NCBI RefSeq assembly: GCF_003667505.1
Contig: NZ_RCVJ01000155.1
Location: forward strand, 1-64,000
From: Micromonospora sp. BL4
GTDB lineage: Bacteria > Actinomycetota > Actinomycetes > Mycobacteriales > Micromonosporaceae
Direction: 5' to 3'
Length of the DNA: 64,000 bases
Positions 50,546-57,867 of the stretch are shown here, one piece after another. The notes under the pieces were generated by a model that ran no database searches, was not told where the DNA came from, and worked only from the letters and a program-made list of their open reading frames with translations. Position numbers and translations under genes: made by a program. Each line of letters opens with the position of its first letter. Position 1 is the stretch's first letter.

Positions 50546-51421
50546 TCAGGGCTGAACGCGGGCGAGGAAGTCGCGGACCAGCCGCACCACCTCGTCGAGG
50601 TGCGTCTCGAGCAGCCAGTGGCCACCGTCGAGCAGGTGCAGGTCGGCGTCGGGCAGATCCCGCAGGTACGCGCGGGCCGCGCCCGCCGGCATGTAGCCGT
50701 CGTGCGGCCCCCACACGATCAGTGTGGGCGGCCGACGGGTACGCAGGTACTCCTGCTGCCGGGCGAACCACGCGACCGTGCTGCCCTGATCGGCGAGGAG
50801 CCGCAGCCAGGCGTCGCGCCGCCGAGGATCCGCGACCAGCGCCCCGGAGAGCCGCCACAGGTCCGGGCTCACCCGGTCGGTCAGCCGGTCGGGCAGTTCG
50901 CCCAGGAACTCGCGCCGGAAGCCCTCCTCGTTGATCGCGGCGGCCAACCGGTCGCGGCCCTCGTCGGTGGGCTCGCGCCAGAACTGTTTCAGCGGCTCGT
51001 ACTTCGGGCCGTGCTGGTCGGGGTAGATGTCGCCGTTCTGGATGATGAGACCCGCGACCCGCTCCGGCGCGGCCATCGCCAGCCGCAACCCGAACTGGCT
51101 GCCGTAGTCCTGGAGATAGATCACGTAACGGGTCAGCTCCAGTGTCTCGGTGAACCGCCGGAGCAGGTCGGCGTGCGCGTCGAAGGTGTACGCGAACCGG
51201 CCGGGGTCCGGCGTGTCGCTGTAGCCGAAGCCAGGGTAGTCGGGTGCGACGGCCCGCCACCGGTCGGCCAGCGCGGGCAGCAGGTGACGGAACTGGAACG
51301 ACGACGACGGGTAGCCGTGCGGCAGCAGCACCACCGGCGCGTCGGTGGCGCCGGCCTCCCGGTAGAAGATCGTGATGCCGTCGACCTCCACCGTCCGGTG
51401 CCGCACCGCGATGTCGGCCAT
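50546..51421 (-). CDS. Alpha/beta hydrolase, epoxide hydrolase/haloalkane dehalogenase-like
   Basis: A 291-aa alpha/beta hydrolase with an Asp nucleophile. Residues 103-109 read LQDYGSQ with Asp105 where most relatives have Ser, as in epoxide hydrolases and haloalkane dehalogenases. HGYPSSSFQFRHLLP is the oxyanion loop, PDYPGFGYSDTP follows, and the C-terminal His is in GGHWLLETH. It should open epoxides or displace halide through an ester intermediate. AGGAGA lies before the ATG. It lies 96 bp downstream of the LacI gene on the same strand. Confidence 0.9.
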   Translation of the reverse strand: MADIAVRHRTVEVDGITIFYREAGATDAPVVLLPHGYPSSSFQFRHLLPALADRWRAVAPDYPGFGYSDTPDPGRFAYTFDAHADLLRRFTETLELTRYVIYLQDYGSQFGLRLAMAAPERVAGLIIQNGDIYPDQHGPKYEPLKQFWREPTDEGRDRLAAAINEEGFRREFLGELPDRLTDRVSPDLWRLSGALVADPRRRDAWLRLLADQGSTVAWFARQQEYLRTRRPPTLIVWGPHDGYMPAGAARAYLRDLPDADLHLLDGGHWLLETHLDEVVRLVRDFLARVQP

Positions 51422-51517
51422 GACTTCTCCTGATCGGCCACGGGGTGGGTGGACCCCTCGACCGTGCCAGAAGCGGTGCGGGATCGCGGCCGAATCCGAC
51501 CGGCCGGGTCGCCCGGT

Positions 51518-52552
51518 TCAGGCCGTCGGCGCGGGGCCGGTCGAGTCGCGGACGACCAGCAGGTGCCCGGTCGAGCGGCGGCGGGGACGCGTCGAGCGGG
51601 GCTTGAGTGCGAGGCTGAGCGCCGTACGACCCATCTCGGTCATCGGCAGCCGGATGGTGGTGAGGCTGGGCGCGAGGTCGGCCGCCACCGAGACGTCGTC
51701 GAAGCCGACGACCGACATCCGCCCGGGCACCGGGATGCGGCGGGAGCGCAGCGTCGACAGCACCCCCATCGCCATCGCGTCGTTGAGCGCGATGATCGCG
51801 GTCGTTTCCGGGTGTTCGTTCAGGATCTGCTCGGTGACCGCCCGGCCGCCGCCCCGGGTGAAGTCGCCGTGCACCACGGCGAGGTCGGTCGGGGGCAGCC
51901 CGCGCTGGCGCAGCGCCGACGAGACCCCGGCGAGCCGGTCGGCGACCGTGGTGAGACCGGCGCTGCCCGCGGCGACCGTGATCCGCCGGTGGCCGAGATC
52001 TATCAGGTGGTGGGCGAGCGCGTTGCCGCCGGCCTCGTTGTCCGGCAGGACGGCGTCGACGCCGAGCGCGTGCCGCCCGATCGCGGCGACCCGGCCGCCG
52101 TGGGCCTGGAACGCCGTCAGCTCGGCCCGGGCCTCGGCCTCCACGCGGGGGTCGTCGTACCCCGAACCGCTGATCAGGATGATGCCGACCCGCTGGGCGA
52201 TGAGGTGGCGTAGCTGTTGCAGCTCGTAGTCGGGGTCCCGGCCGGACTGGCAGATCTGCACCAGCAGCCCCTGCTCGGCGGCGAGCTGGATGACCCCGCC
52301 GGCGATCTCGGAGAAGTAGGGGTCGTCGACCTGGTGGACGATCAGGCCCACGGTGGAGCTGGCGCCGCCGGCGAGCGTGCGGGCGTACGGGTTGGCGACG
52401 TACCCCAGGTCGCGGGCGACCTGGCGGATGCGGTCGGCCACCTCGGCGCTGACCCCGTCGCGGCCGGCGAGGGCCCGGGAGGCGGTCGCCAGCGAGACGT
52501 CGGCGCGTTCGGCCACGTCGACGAGGCGCGGCCGCTGGCCAGCCCTGGGCAT
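51518..52552 (-). CDS. LacI-family transcriptional regulator
   Basis: A 344-aa sugar-responsive repressor. The helix-turn-helix and hinge (about 10-68) read VDVAERADVSLATASRALAGRDGVS, then RDLGYVANPYARTLAGG. The periplasmic-binding-like effector domain follows (VGLIVHQVDDPYFSEIAGGV, and FDDVSVAADLAPSLTTIRLP). ATG 52552, preceded by GGGAG, is preferred over TTG 52558. A double palindromic operator at 52619-52646 lies between it and the divergent secreted LamG/sugar-dehydrogenase genes, which it almost certainly controls together with itself. Confidence 0.93.
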   Translation of the reverse strand: MPRAGQRPRLVDVAERADVSLATASRALAGRDGVSAEVADRIRQVARDLGYVANPYARTLAGGASSTVGLIVHQVDDPYFSEIAGGVIQLAAEQGLLVQICQSGRDPDYELQQLRHLIAQRVGIILISGSGYDDPRVEAEARAELTAFQAHGGRVAAIGRHALGVDAVLPDNEAGGNALAHHLIDLGHRRITVAAGSAGLTTVADRLAGVSSALRQRGLPPTDLAVVHGDFTRGGGRAVTEQILNEHPETTAIIALNDAMAMGVLSTLRSRRIPVPGRMSVVGFDDVSVAADLAPSLTTIRLPMTEMGRTALSLALKPRSTRPRRRSTGHLLVVRDSTGPAPTA

Positions 52553-52618
52553 CCGCAACTCCCGGAGGCATCCATGTCACCCGATCTATTGCCAGTGACG
52601 TTGGTCGAAGCCTAGGGT

Positions 52619-52646
52619 ACGTAAGCGCTTACGTAAGCGCTTACGT
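52619..52646. promoter_or_regulatory. Double LacI-type operator
   Basis: Two abutting copies of the palindrome GTAAGCGCTTAC (52621-52632 and 52633-52644), flanked by AC and GT, make a perfect 28-bp palindrome. The central CG of each half-site is typical of LacI-family boxes. It sits between the divergent LacI gene and the LamG gene, 38 bp before the latter's start. Confidence 0.75.
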
Positions 52647-52683
52647 GACCGGCACCCGCGTGCCGGGAAATGAGGTGAACGCG

Positions 52684-53640
52684 ATGCCCAGGGCCCGACG
52701 AGCCGCCGTCGCCACCGTCTCCCTCCTGACGATCGGCGCACTCACCGGCGCGGGGGCGCCCGCGGCGCAGGCGGACCGGCACCGTCCGTCCGACGTCCAC
52801 CCCGCCCTGCGAGCGCACCTGGTCGCCGCCTACGACTTCGACCACCCGGTGCCGGGCGACCCCGCGCTCGAGCGCGACCAGGGCCGCTCCGGCACCGAGA
52901 TCGAGCTGGTCAACGGCGGTGCCACCATGCGTGTGCGCGACCACGCGTACCGGGGCAGCGGCAACGCGGTGCAGACCCAACAGGTCGACCCGTCGGTGAA
53001 CGGCAACGACGACTGGAAGGCCGGCACCTGGTCGGCCAGCGGGGTGCGCACCCTGCGCGCCTTCAGCGCGACCGCGGGCACCACCGTGATGGGCTGGTTC
53101 AAGCTGGAGATGGACAGCCCGCTGCCCAACTCCACCACCGCCGACCCGACCGACCGGTACAACGCCATCGGCCTGGCCGGGGTGCTGACCGGCGACTCCG
53201 ACGGCCACGGCGTCCGCGCCCTGCTGGAGCTGATCGACGTCAACGGTGAGCTGCGCCTGGTCGCGCTCGGCCGCCGTCTCGACGGCGGCAACTCGCAGAC
53301 GTTCGCCGCGAGCCAGGACTGGCGGGACCTGCTGCCGACGGGGGAGTGGGTCCACCTCGCCGCCACCTTCGACTTCGGCACCGGCGCTCTCGCCCTCTAC
53401 CGCAACGGAGAACCGGTGGACGGCTTCTACACCCGTACCGACGACCCGTGGCTGGTGTCCGGGCCCGGCCCGCACCTGACCACGGCCTCCGACCCCCGAG
53501 GCATCAAGATCGGTGGAAGCTTCCCCCAGGACACGGTGGAGCGGAACCCGTGCGACTGCCGGATGGACGGCCTGATGTTCCTCGACAGCGTGGTCTCCGC
53601 GACCGATGTGCGGAGGCAGTACCGCCATCTGGCCCGCTGA
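52684..53640 (+). CDS. Secreted LamG/concanavalin-like carbohydrate-binding protein
   Basis: A 318-aa exported protein. The signal peptide (about 1-31) ends AQAD. The rest forms one jelly-roll domain: LVAAYDFDHPVPGD at the start, TTVMGWFKLEMDSPL, EWVHLAATFDFGTGALALYRNGEPVDG and FLDSVVSATDVRRQYRHLA at the end are classic LamG/concanavalin strands. No catalytic residues are obvious, so binding of a polysaccharide or glycan is likely. GAGGTG precedes ATG 52684. It is first gene of the LacI-controlled operon; the sugar dehydrogenase follows 37 bp later. Confidence 0.82.
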   Translation: MPRARRAAVATVSLLTIGALTGAGAPAAQADRHRPSDVHPALRAHLVAAYDFDHPVPGDPALERDQGRSGTEIELVNGGATMRVRDHAYRGSGNAVQTQQVDPSVNGNDDWKAGTWSASGVRTLRAFSATAGTTVMGWFKLEMDSPLPNSTTADPTDRYNAIGLAGVLTGDSDGHGVRALLELIDVNGELRLVALGRRLDGGNSQTFAASQDWRDLLPTGEWVHLAATFDFGTGALALYRNGEPVDGFYTRTDDPWLVSGPGPHLTTASDPRGIKIGGSFPQDTVERNPCDCRMDGLMFLDSVVSATDVRRQYRHLAR

Positions 53641-53677
53641 CCACCCTCGGCACCGTCCCACCGATAAGGAGACCCGC

Positions 53678-55780
53678 GTGCTCACCCTCCACGACAGCGC
53701 CCGCAGGATCCGCAGGTCCGTGCTGACGGCCGGGCTCACCGCCGTCGTGCTGATCCTGTCCACCGTGCTCGCGACCCCCGCCCGGGCCGCCGACGCCATC
53801 TACGACCCGGTGCCCGAGATGCCGATCCAGTCCCGACTCGGGTTGGTCCTCACCGAGTACGCCAGCTTCCCGCAGTCGCAGCCGACCCCGGCCCCGACCG
53901 ATCAGCGGCTCATGCGTACCGCCCGGATCAACACCATCATGGAGGTGCCCGACGGCTCCGGCCGGCGGGCGGTGCCCGACCTGAACGGCAGCCTCTACCT
54001 GGTCGAAGGCGGCGTGCCGCACGTCTACCTCGACGTGGCGGCGACCTTCGCGCCGCAGTTCTTCTCCGGCCGTGGCCTGGGTCAGGGCTTCGGGTACGTC
54101 GCCTTCCACCCCGAGTTCGGCGTCAACGGCCGGTTCTACACCATCCACACCGAGCTGGCGTCGGCGACGACCACCCCGCCGGACTACGCCCAGGCCGGCA
54201 CGATCTACCACGGTGTCATCACCGAGTGGACGGCGACCGACCCGAGCGCCGACACGTTCGCCGGCACCCGTCGGGAGGTCCTGCGCATCGGGTTCGGCGG
54301 CCAGGTGCACGGCATCCAGGAGATCAACTTCAATCCCACCGCGAAGCGCCACGATCGCGACTACGGCCTGCTGTACCTGGCGGTCGGCGACGGCGGGCTG
54401 GGCGTGCGCAACACCGACCCCCAGAACCTGGGCATGCCGCACGGCAAGCTGCTGCGGATCGACCCGCGGGGCACCAATTCCGCCAACGGGCGGTACGGCA
54501 TCCCCGCGACGAACCCGTTCGTCGGCCGCGCGGGCGCGCTCGGCGAGATCTACGCCGTGGGCTTCCGCGACCCGCACCGCTTCAGCTGGGACCGGGCCAC
54601 CGGTCGGATGTACCTCGGGCACATCGGTGAGCACGCCATCGAGGCCATCTACGAGGTCCGCGCCGGCGACAACTTCGGCTGGAGCGAGCGCGAAGGGTCC
54701 TTCGTCTTCGACAAGGCGGCCACCAACCCCTGCGACCGGCTCTTCCCGCTGCCCGCCGACGACGACCGCTACGGATACACGTACCCGGTCGCCGCGTACG
54801 ACCACGACCCCGCCGCGGACTGGAACTGCACCGCGGACGTCGGCGTCGCGGTGGCCGGCGGTTTCGTCTACCGGGGACGCGCGCTGCCGGCGCTGCGCGG
54901 CAAGTACGTGTTCGGCGACCTCGTCGACGGCCGGGTGCTCTACACCGAGGCGAACGAGATGCGCCGCGGCCGGGGCCTGGCGCCGATCCACCAGCTCGCC
55001 CTGTTCGACGCGGCGGGCGCCCCGGTCCGGATGCGGGACCTCTCCGGGCCCGGCGCGCCCGGTGACCCCAACCGCGTCGACCTGCGGTTCGGCACCGACA
55101 CCGCCGGCGAACTGTACGTGCTCGCCAAGGCCAACGGGAAGGTCTGGAAGGTCACCGGCACCCGCGTCTTCGCCAGCGACGACGTCGGCGACACCACCCT
55201 GCGCCGCACCGCCGGGGCGTCGAACTGGGCGCCGGTGACGCCGGCCAAGTGGGAGTTCACCCGGGACCAGGTCATCCTCGCCGAGGCCGGGGTCAGCCGG
55301 CCGGGCCCGCGCCGGCCGTTCGAGTACGCCGTGCTGACCGCCGGGCCGGCCTGGTCGTCGGTCGAGGTCGAGGCGCGGGTACGGCTCGACACGCCGGTGG
55401 AGGTCACCAACCGCGACGTGATCATCGTCTTCGGCTGGCGCTCGGACACGCAGTTCTACTACGCCCACCTATCCACCGACAACACGATCTATCCGCACAA
55501 CGGCATCTTCAAGGTCGACAACGCCGACCGGGAACGCATCGACCACCAGTGGAACGGCCGGTCGCGTGGCGCCAACCCGGCGATCACCGATGCCGACTGG
55601 CACCGCGTACGGGTCGTGCACCTGCCGGCGACCGGCGAGATCGCGGTGTACGTCGACGGGCAACGGGACCCGCTGATGACCGCTAAGGACACGACGTTCG
55701 GCTCCGGGCGGGTGGGCTTCGGCTCGTTCGACAACGTGGGCCGGCTGCGCGACCTGACGGTCACCGGCACGCCGGCCTGA
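53678..55780 (+). CDS. Secreted glucose/sorbosone dehydrogenase-like protein with C-terminal LamG-like domain
   Basis: A 700-aa exported protein. The signal peptide (about 1-37) ends ARAA. The six-bladed beta-propeller (about 40-500) has GRGLGQGFGYVAFHPEFGVNGRFYTIH, VGDGGLGVRN and YAVGFRDPHRFSWD, as in the PQQ-binding GSDH family, which oxidises aldoses in the periplasm or outside the cell. A C-terminal concanavalin/DUF1080-like jelly-roll (about 505-700) ends WHRVRVVHLPATGEIAVYVDGQ. GTG 53678 has AAGGAGA upstream. Catalytic His and Arg cannot be confirmed by eye, so oxidation is inferred. Confidence 0.83.
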   Translation: MLTLHDSARRIRRSVLTAGLTAVVLILSTVLATPARAADAIYDPVPEMPIQSRLGLVLTEYASFPQSQPTPAPTDQRLMRTARINTIMEVPDGSGRRAVPDLNGSLYLVEGGVPHVYLDVAATFAPQFFSGRGLGQGFGYVAFHPEFGVNGRFYTIHTELASATTTPPDYAQAGTIYHGVITEWTATDPSADTFAGTRREVLRIGFGGQVHGIQEINFNPTAKRHDRDYGLLYLAVGDGGLGVRNTDPQNLGMPHGKLLRIDPRGTNSANGRYGIPATNPFVGRAGALGEIYAVGFRDPHRFSWDRATGRMYLGHIGEHAIEAIYEVRAGDNFGWSEREGSFVFDKAATNPCDRLFPLPADDDRYGYTYPVAAYDHDPAADWNCTADVGVAVAGGFVYRGRALPALRGKYVFGDLVDGRVLYTEANEMRRGRGLAPIHQLALFDAAGAPVRMRDLSGPGAPGDPNRVDLRFGTDTAGELYVLAKANGKVWKVTGTRVFASDDVGDTTLRRTAGASNWAPVTPAKWEFTRDQVILAEAGVSRPGPRRPFEYAVLTAGPAWSSVEVEARVRLDTPVEVTNRDVIIVFGWRSDTQFYYAHLSTDNTIYPHNGIFKVDNADRERIDHQWNGRSRGANPAITDADWHRVRVVHLPATGEIAVYVDGQRDPLMTAKDTTFGSGRVGFGSFDNVGRLRDLTVTGTPA

Positions 55781-55795
55781 CCCGGTCGCGGTGGA

Positions 55796-55889
55796 GCGGC
55801 GGCGATGATCCACTCCAGGTCGGCGATGTCGGGGCGTCCGGGCGCCCGGGGTGTCCCGATGCCGGCGACCTGGAGTGGATCGCCGCCGC
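55796..55889. repeat. Large intergenic hairpin
   Basis: Left arm 55796-55833 and right arm 55855-55889 pair along about 35 bp with a 3-nt insertion (GAT) and a few mismatches; the core CCACTCCAGGTCG is perfect. The loop holds the 12-bp palindrome CCGGGCGCCCGG (55838-55849). It lies after the sugar-dehydrogenase gene and may act as terminator, but its size suggests a REP-like element. Confidence 0.85.
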
Positions 55890-55989
55890 ACCGTCGGTCG
55901 ACCCGAACCGCCCCGTCGTTCGGGTGACCGCCTCGACGCCGTCGGTGGCCCGGTCCGCCGAGCCGGCCCGCAGGGCGCCGCCCGGTTCG

Positions 55990-55995
55990 TAGAAT
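55990..55995 (+). promoter_or_regulatory. -10 box of a leaderless promoter for the MOSC gene
   Basis: TAGAAT lies 7 nt before ATG 56003 with no ribosome-binding site. Confidence 0.55.
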
Positions 55996-56002
55996 CCGTG
56001 CC

Positions 56003-56488
56003 ATGCCACGGATCGTCGAGTTGCTGGCCTCGCCCGTGCACCGCTTCCTGGGCCGGCCCGCCGACGGTCCGGCGCCGGCCCCGCCCGGTGAGCTGGTCGA
56101 CGTGGTGCGGATCCGGGCCGGCCTCGGTATCGTCGGCGACCGGTACTTCGGCCAGCCGGCGCACCGCGACGCCAGCGTCACGGTGATCGCCCAGGAGTCG
56201 CTGCCACCCGGCATCGGACTGGCGCAGGTCCGCCGCAACGTCCTCACCACCGGCATCGCCGTGGACGAACTGATCGGCAAGGTGCTGGTGCTGGACTCCG
56301 GGGACGGCCCGGTCAGCCTGCGGGTGAACCGGGCCGCCCGCCCCTGCGCCTGGATGGACGTCACGGTCGGCCCGGGCGCGTGGAAGGCACTGCGCACCAC
56401 CGGAGGCATCCGCTGCACGCCGCTCAACGACGGCGTGCTGCGGATCGGCCTGGTCGACGCCACCGTCGAGCGGGCGCCCGCGTCGTAG
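56003..56488 (+). CDS. MOSC-domain protein
   Basis: A 161-aa single MOSC domain, the sulfur-carrier module of molybdenum cofactor sulfurases and YiiM-like enzymes. Seen are GDRYFGQPAHRDASVTVIAQE, RRNVLTTGIAVDELIGK (the conserved RRN-TGI-L segment) and PCAWMDV, whose Cys is the invariant sulfur-carrying residue. It may move a persulfide to a cofactor or reduce N-hydroxylated compounds. The protein is short, lacking an N-terminal beta-barrel. TAGAAT lies 7 nt before the ATG (leaderless). Confidence 0.85.
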   Translation: MPRIVELLASPVHRFLGRPADGPAPAPPGELVDVVRIRAGLGIVGDRYFGQPAHRDASVTVIAQESLPPGIGLAQVRRNVLTTGIAVDELIGKVLVLDSGDGPVSLRVNRAARPCAWMDVTVGPGAWKALRTTGGIRCTPLNDGVLRIGLVDATVERAPAS

Positions 56489-56529
56489 CGCCGGTCGCGG
56501 ACGAGGCACGGCCCCGGCGGAAGGCGCCG

Positions 56530-56704
56530 CCGTCCACGCAGCTACCACCCGGACCACGTAGGGGAACTGCAGCTCGGCGGGCCGGACAGCGTCGACAACC
56601 TCAGGCTGCCGCATGGTAGAACCAACACGGACATCGGTTCGCAGATCTGGGGGCAGATCCAGACCTTGCCGGACGGGGACTCCGATCCGAATAGAGGTGG
56701 TGGA
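56530..56704 (+). pseudogene. Relic of a polymorphic-toxin C-terminal nuclease tip
   Basis: No start codon lies in this stretch, but frame 2 (codons at 56531, 56534 ...) reads YHPDHVGELQLGGPDSVDN followed by LRLPHGRTNTDIGSQIWGQI and a QTLPDG tail. This resembles the C-terminal tips of secreted polymorphic toxins, where DHxxELQLGG-x-D-xxxN and a final LPDG are common in HNH-like nuclease modules; the family link is from memory. The N-terminal part is lost. It continues in frame without a stop into the SUKH-like gene, and upstream is blocked by the MOSC stop, so it is read as an eroded toxin end. Confidence 0.55.
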
Positions 56705-57274
56705 TTGAATCCCGAGCTGCACCAGCTCATCGAGGAGCTGCGGGCCGACCTGGCCGAGGACCAGCCGGCGAGCCTGGGGTACGCCCAGTTCGGCGACGGC
56801 GCGGCCACCGACGCCGTGCCGGCGGATCTCCCGGCCGGCCTGCGGGATCTCCTGCTGGTGGCCGACGGGCTGCGTGCCGGCCGGATCGAGCTGGCGTCCA
56901 CGTCCACCCTCGCCGGCATCCAGTACCACCTGGACTACGCGCCGGACTTCTCGGCCATTCCCGAGGACCGTGCGGGTTGGCTGGTGATCGGCACCCACAG
57001 CGACGAGCCGATCTTCATGGACCGGGGCACCGGCGCGGTCTGGTATTTCCCGCCGGCCGGCACCGAGTGGTTCATGGCGGACTCCTTCGAGGAGCTCGCC
57101 CCCGACGTGGACTCCTTCGTGCACTACTACCTGCTCGGCCCGGGCTACGCCGACCTGACCCCCGCCGACGACCGGTGGTACGCCTTCCTCGACGAGCAGG
57201 GCCTGCTCGACGACGACGACGAGGAGGACGACGAGTCCGACGGTGATGCCGACGCGAGGGTCAGACCGGGCTGA
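56705..57274 (+). CDS. SUKH-like (SMI1/KNR4 superfamily) probable immunity protein
   Basis: A 189-aa acidic soluble protein. LPAGLRDLLLVADGLRAG resembles the SMI1/KNR4 helix-turn-strand motif, then WLVIGTHSDEPIFMDRGTGAVWYF, and FEELAPDVDSFVHYYLLGPGY. Many members are immunity proteins for contact-dependent nuclease toxins. The toxin-tip relic directly upstream (56530-56704) supports that role. The C-terminus is an Asp/Glu-rich tail. The start is taken as TTG 56705, with AGAGG upstream; an in-frame TTG at 56666 would enter the relic. It overlaps the convergent NTF2-like gene tail-to-tail by 14 bp. Confidence 0.65.
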   Translation: MNPELHQLIEELRADLAEDQPASLGYAQFGDGAATDAVPADLPAGLRDLLLVADGLRAGRIELASTSTLAGIQYHLDYAPDFSAIPEDRAGWLVIGTHSDEPIFMDRGTGAVWYFPPAGTEWFMADSFEELAPDVDSFVHYYLLGPGYADLTPADDRWYAFLDEQGLLDDDDEEDDESDGDADARVRPG

Positions 57275-57638
57275 TGTGCGCGGCGAGCACCCGCCAGCCG
57301 TGGGTGTCGTCGTGGATCCAGGTCCGGGTGTACCGCAGGCGTGCCGAGAACGGCGTGCCGTCGAACACTCCGGCCACCCGGCCCAGGAAGAACGTCACGC
57401 CGGTCGACCCGGCGACGAGCAGGTCCAGCTCCTCCTCGACCAGTTCCTCGATGACCGAGGTCCGGTCGCGGTGCGTGGCCAGGTCTTCCCGTTTGGTGTG
57501 CTTGCCGCCCTCCGGGCCGATGGCGATCAGCTGGTCGACGAGCAACTGGTCCAGGGCCGCCACGTCGCCGGCCCGCTGGGCCGCCTGCAGGGTGCGCTCG
57601 GCGTCGAACAGTTCCGCCTCGCGTTCGCTGTCCGGCAT
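57261..57638 (-). CDS. NTF2-like (DUF4440) protein
   Basis: A 125-aa NTF2-like protein. The helix AELFDAERTLQAAQRAGDVAALDQLLVDQLIAIGPEG is the standard DUF4440 opening, and FFLGRVAGVFDGTPFSARLRYTRTWIHDDTHGWRVLAAHIS forms the strands. Its role is unknown. ATG 57638 has AGGAGG upstream. Its stop lies inside the end of the SUKH-like gene. Confidence 0.8.
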   Translation of the reverse strand: MPDSEREAELFDAERTLQAAQRAGDVAALDQLLVDQLIAIGPEGGKHTKREDLATHRDRTSVIEELVEEELDLLVAGSTGVTFFLGRVAGVFDGTPFSARLRYTRTWIHDDTHGWRVLAAHISPV

Positions 57639-57855
57639 GGTGCCGTCCTCCTGATCGGGGTTCACCCGGCGCCACTGTCCACCGTCCACCGGGGTTGTCC
57701 GCATTGTGGCAGCAGGCGCGGCCCGATCGGGTGTGGATCGGCCGGCGGCGGGTCGCATCCGGCGCAGCCCGGACGGCACCAACGACGCTTCAGCCGGTGG
57801 GCGCGGGTCGTGTCACGTCGACGGCGGCGCTGTGGGCCGCGGGCCGGCCGGTGGT

Positions 57856-57861
57856 TAGGCT
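57856..57861 (+). promoter_or_regulatory. -10 box of a leaderless promoter for the SpoIIE phosphatase
   Basis: TAGGCT lies exactly 6 nt before ATG 57868 with no ribosome-binding site. Confidence 0.55.
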
Positions 57862-57867
57862 GCTGCC

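Noticed and set aside
50499..52580. Long minus-strand frame running upstream of the 131-aa membrane protein
   Set aside because: It overlaps the epoxide-hydrolase-like and LacI genes on the same strand in another frame; only its 3' 396 bases code.
52621..52644. Additional SARP site, because GTAAGCG occurs there
   Set aside because: The repeats are palindromic with a 12-bp period beside a LacI gene, unlike the 11-bp direct repeats of the SARP elements.
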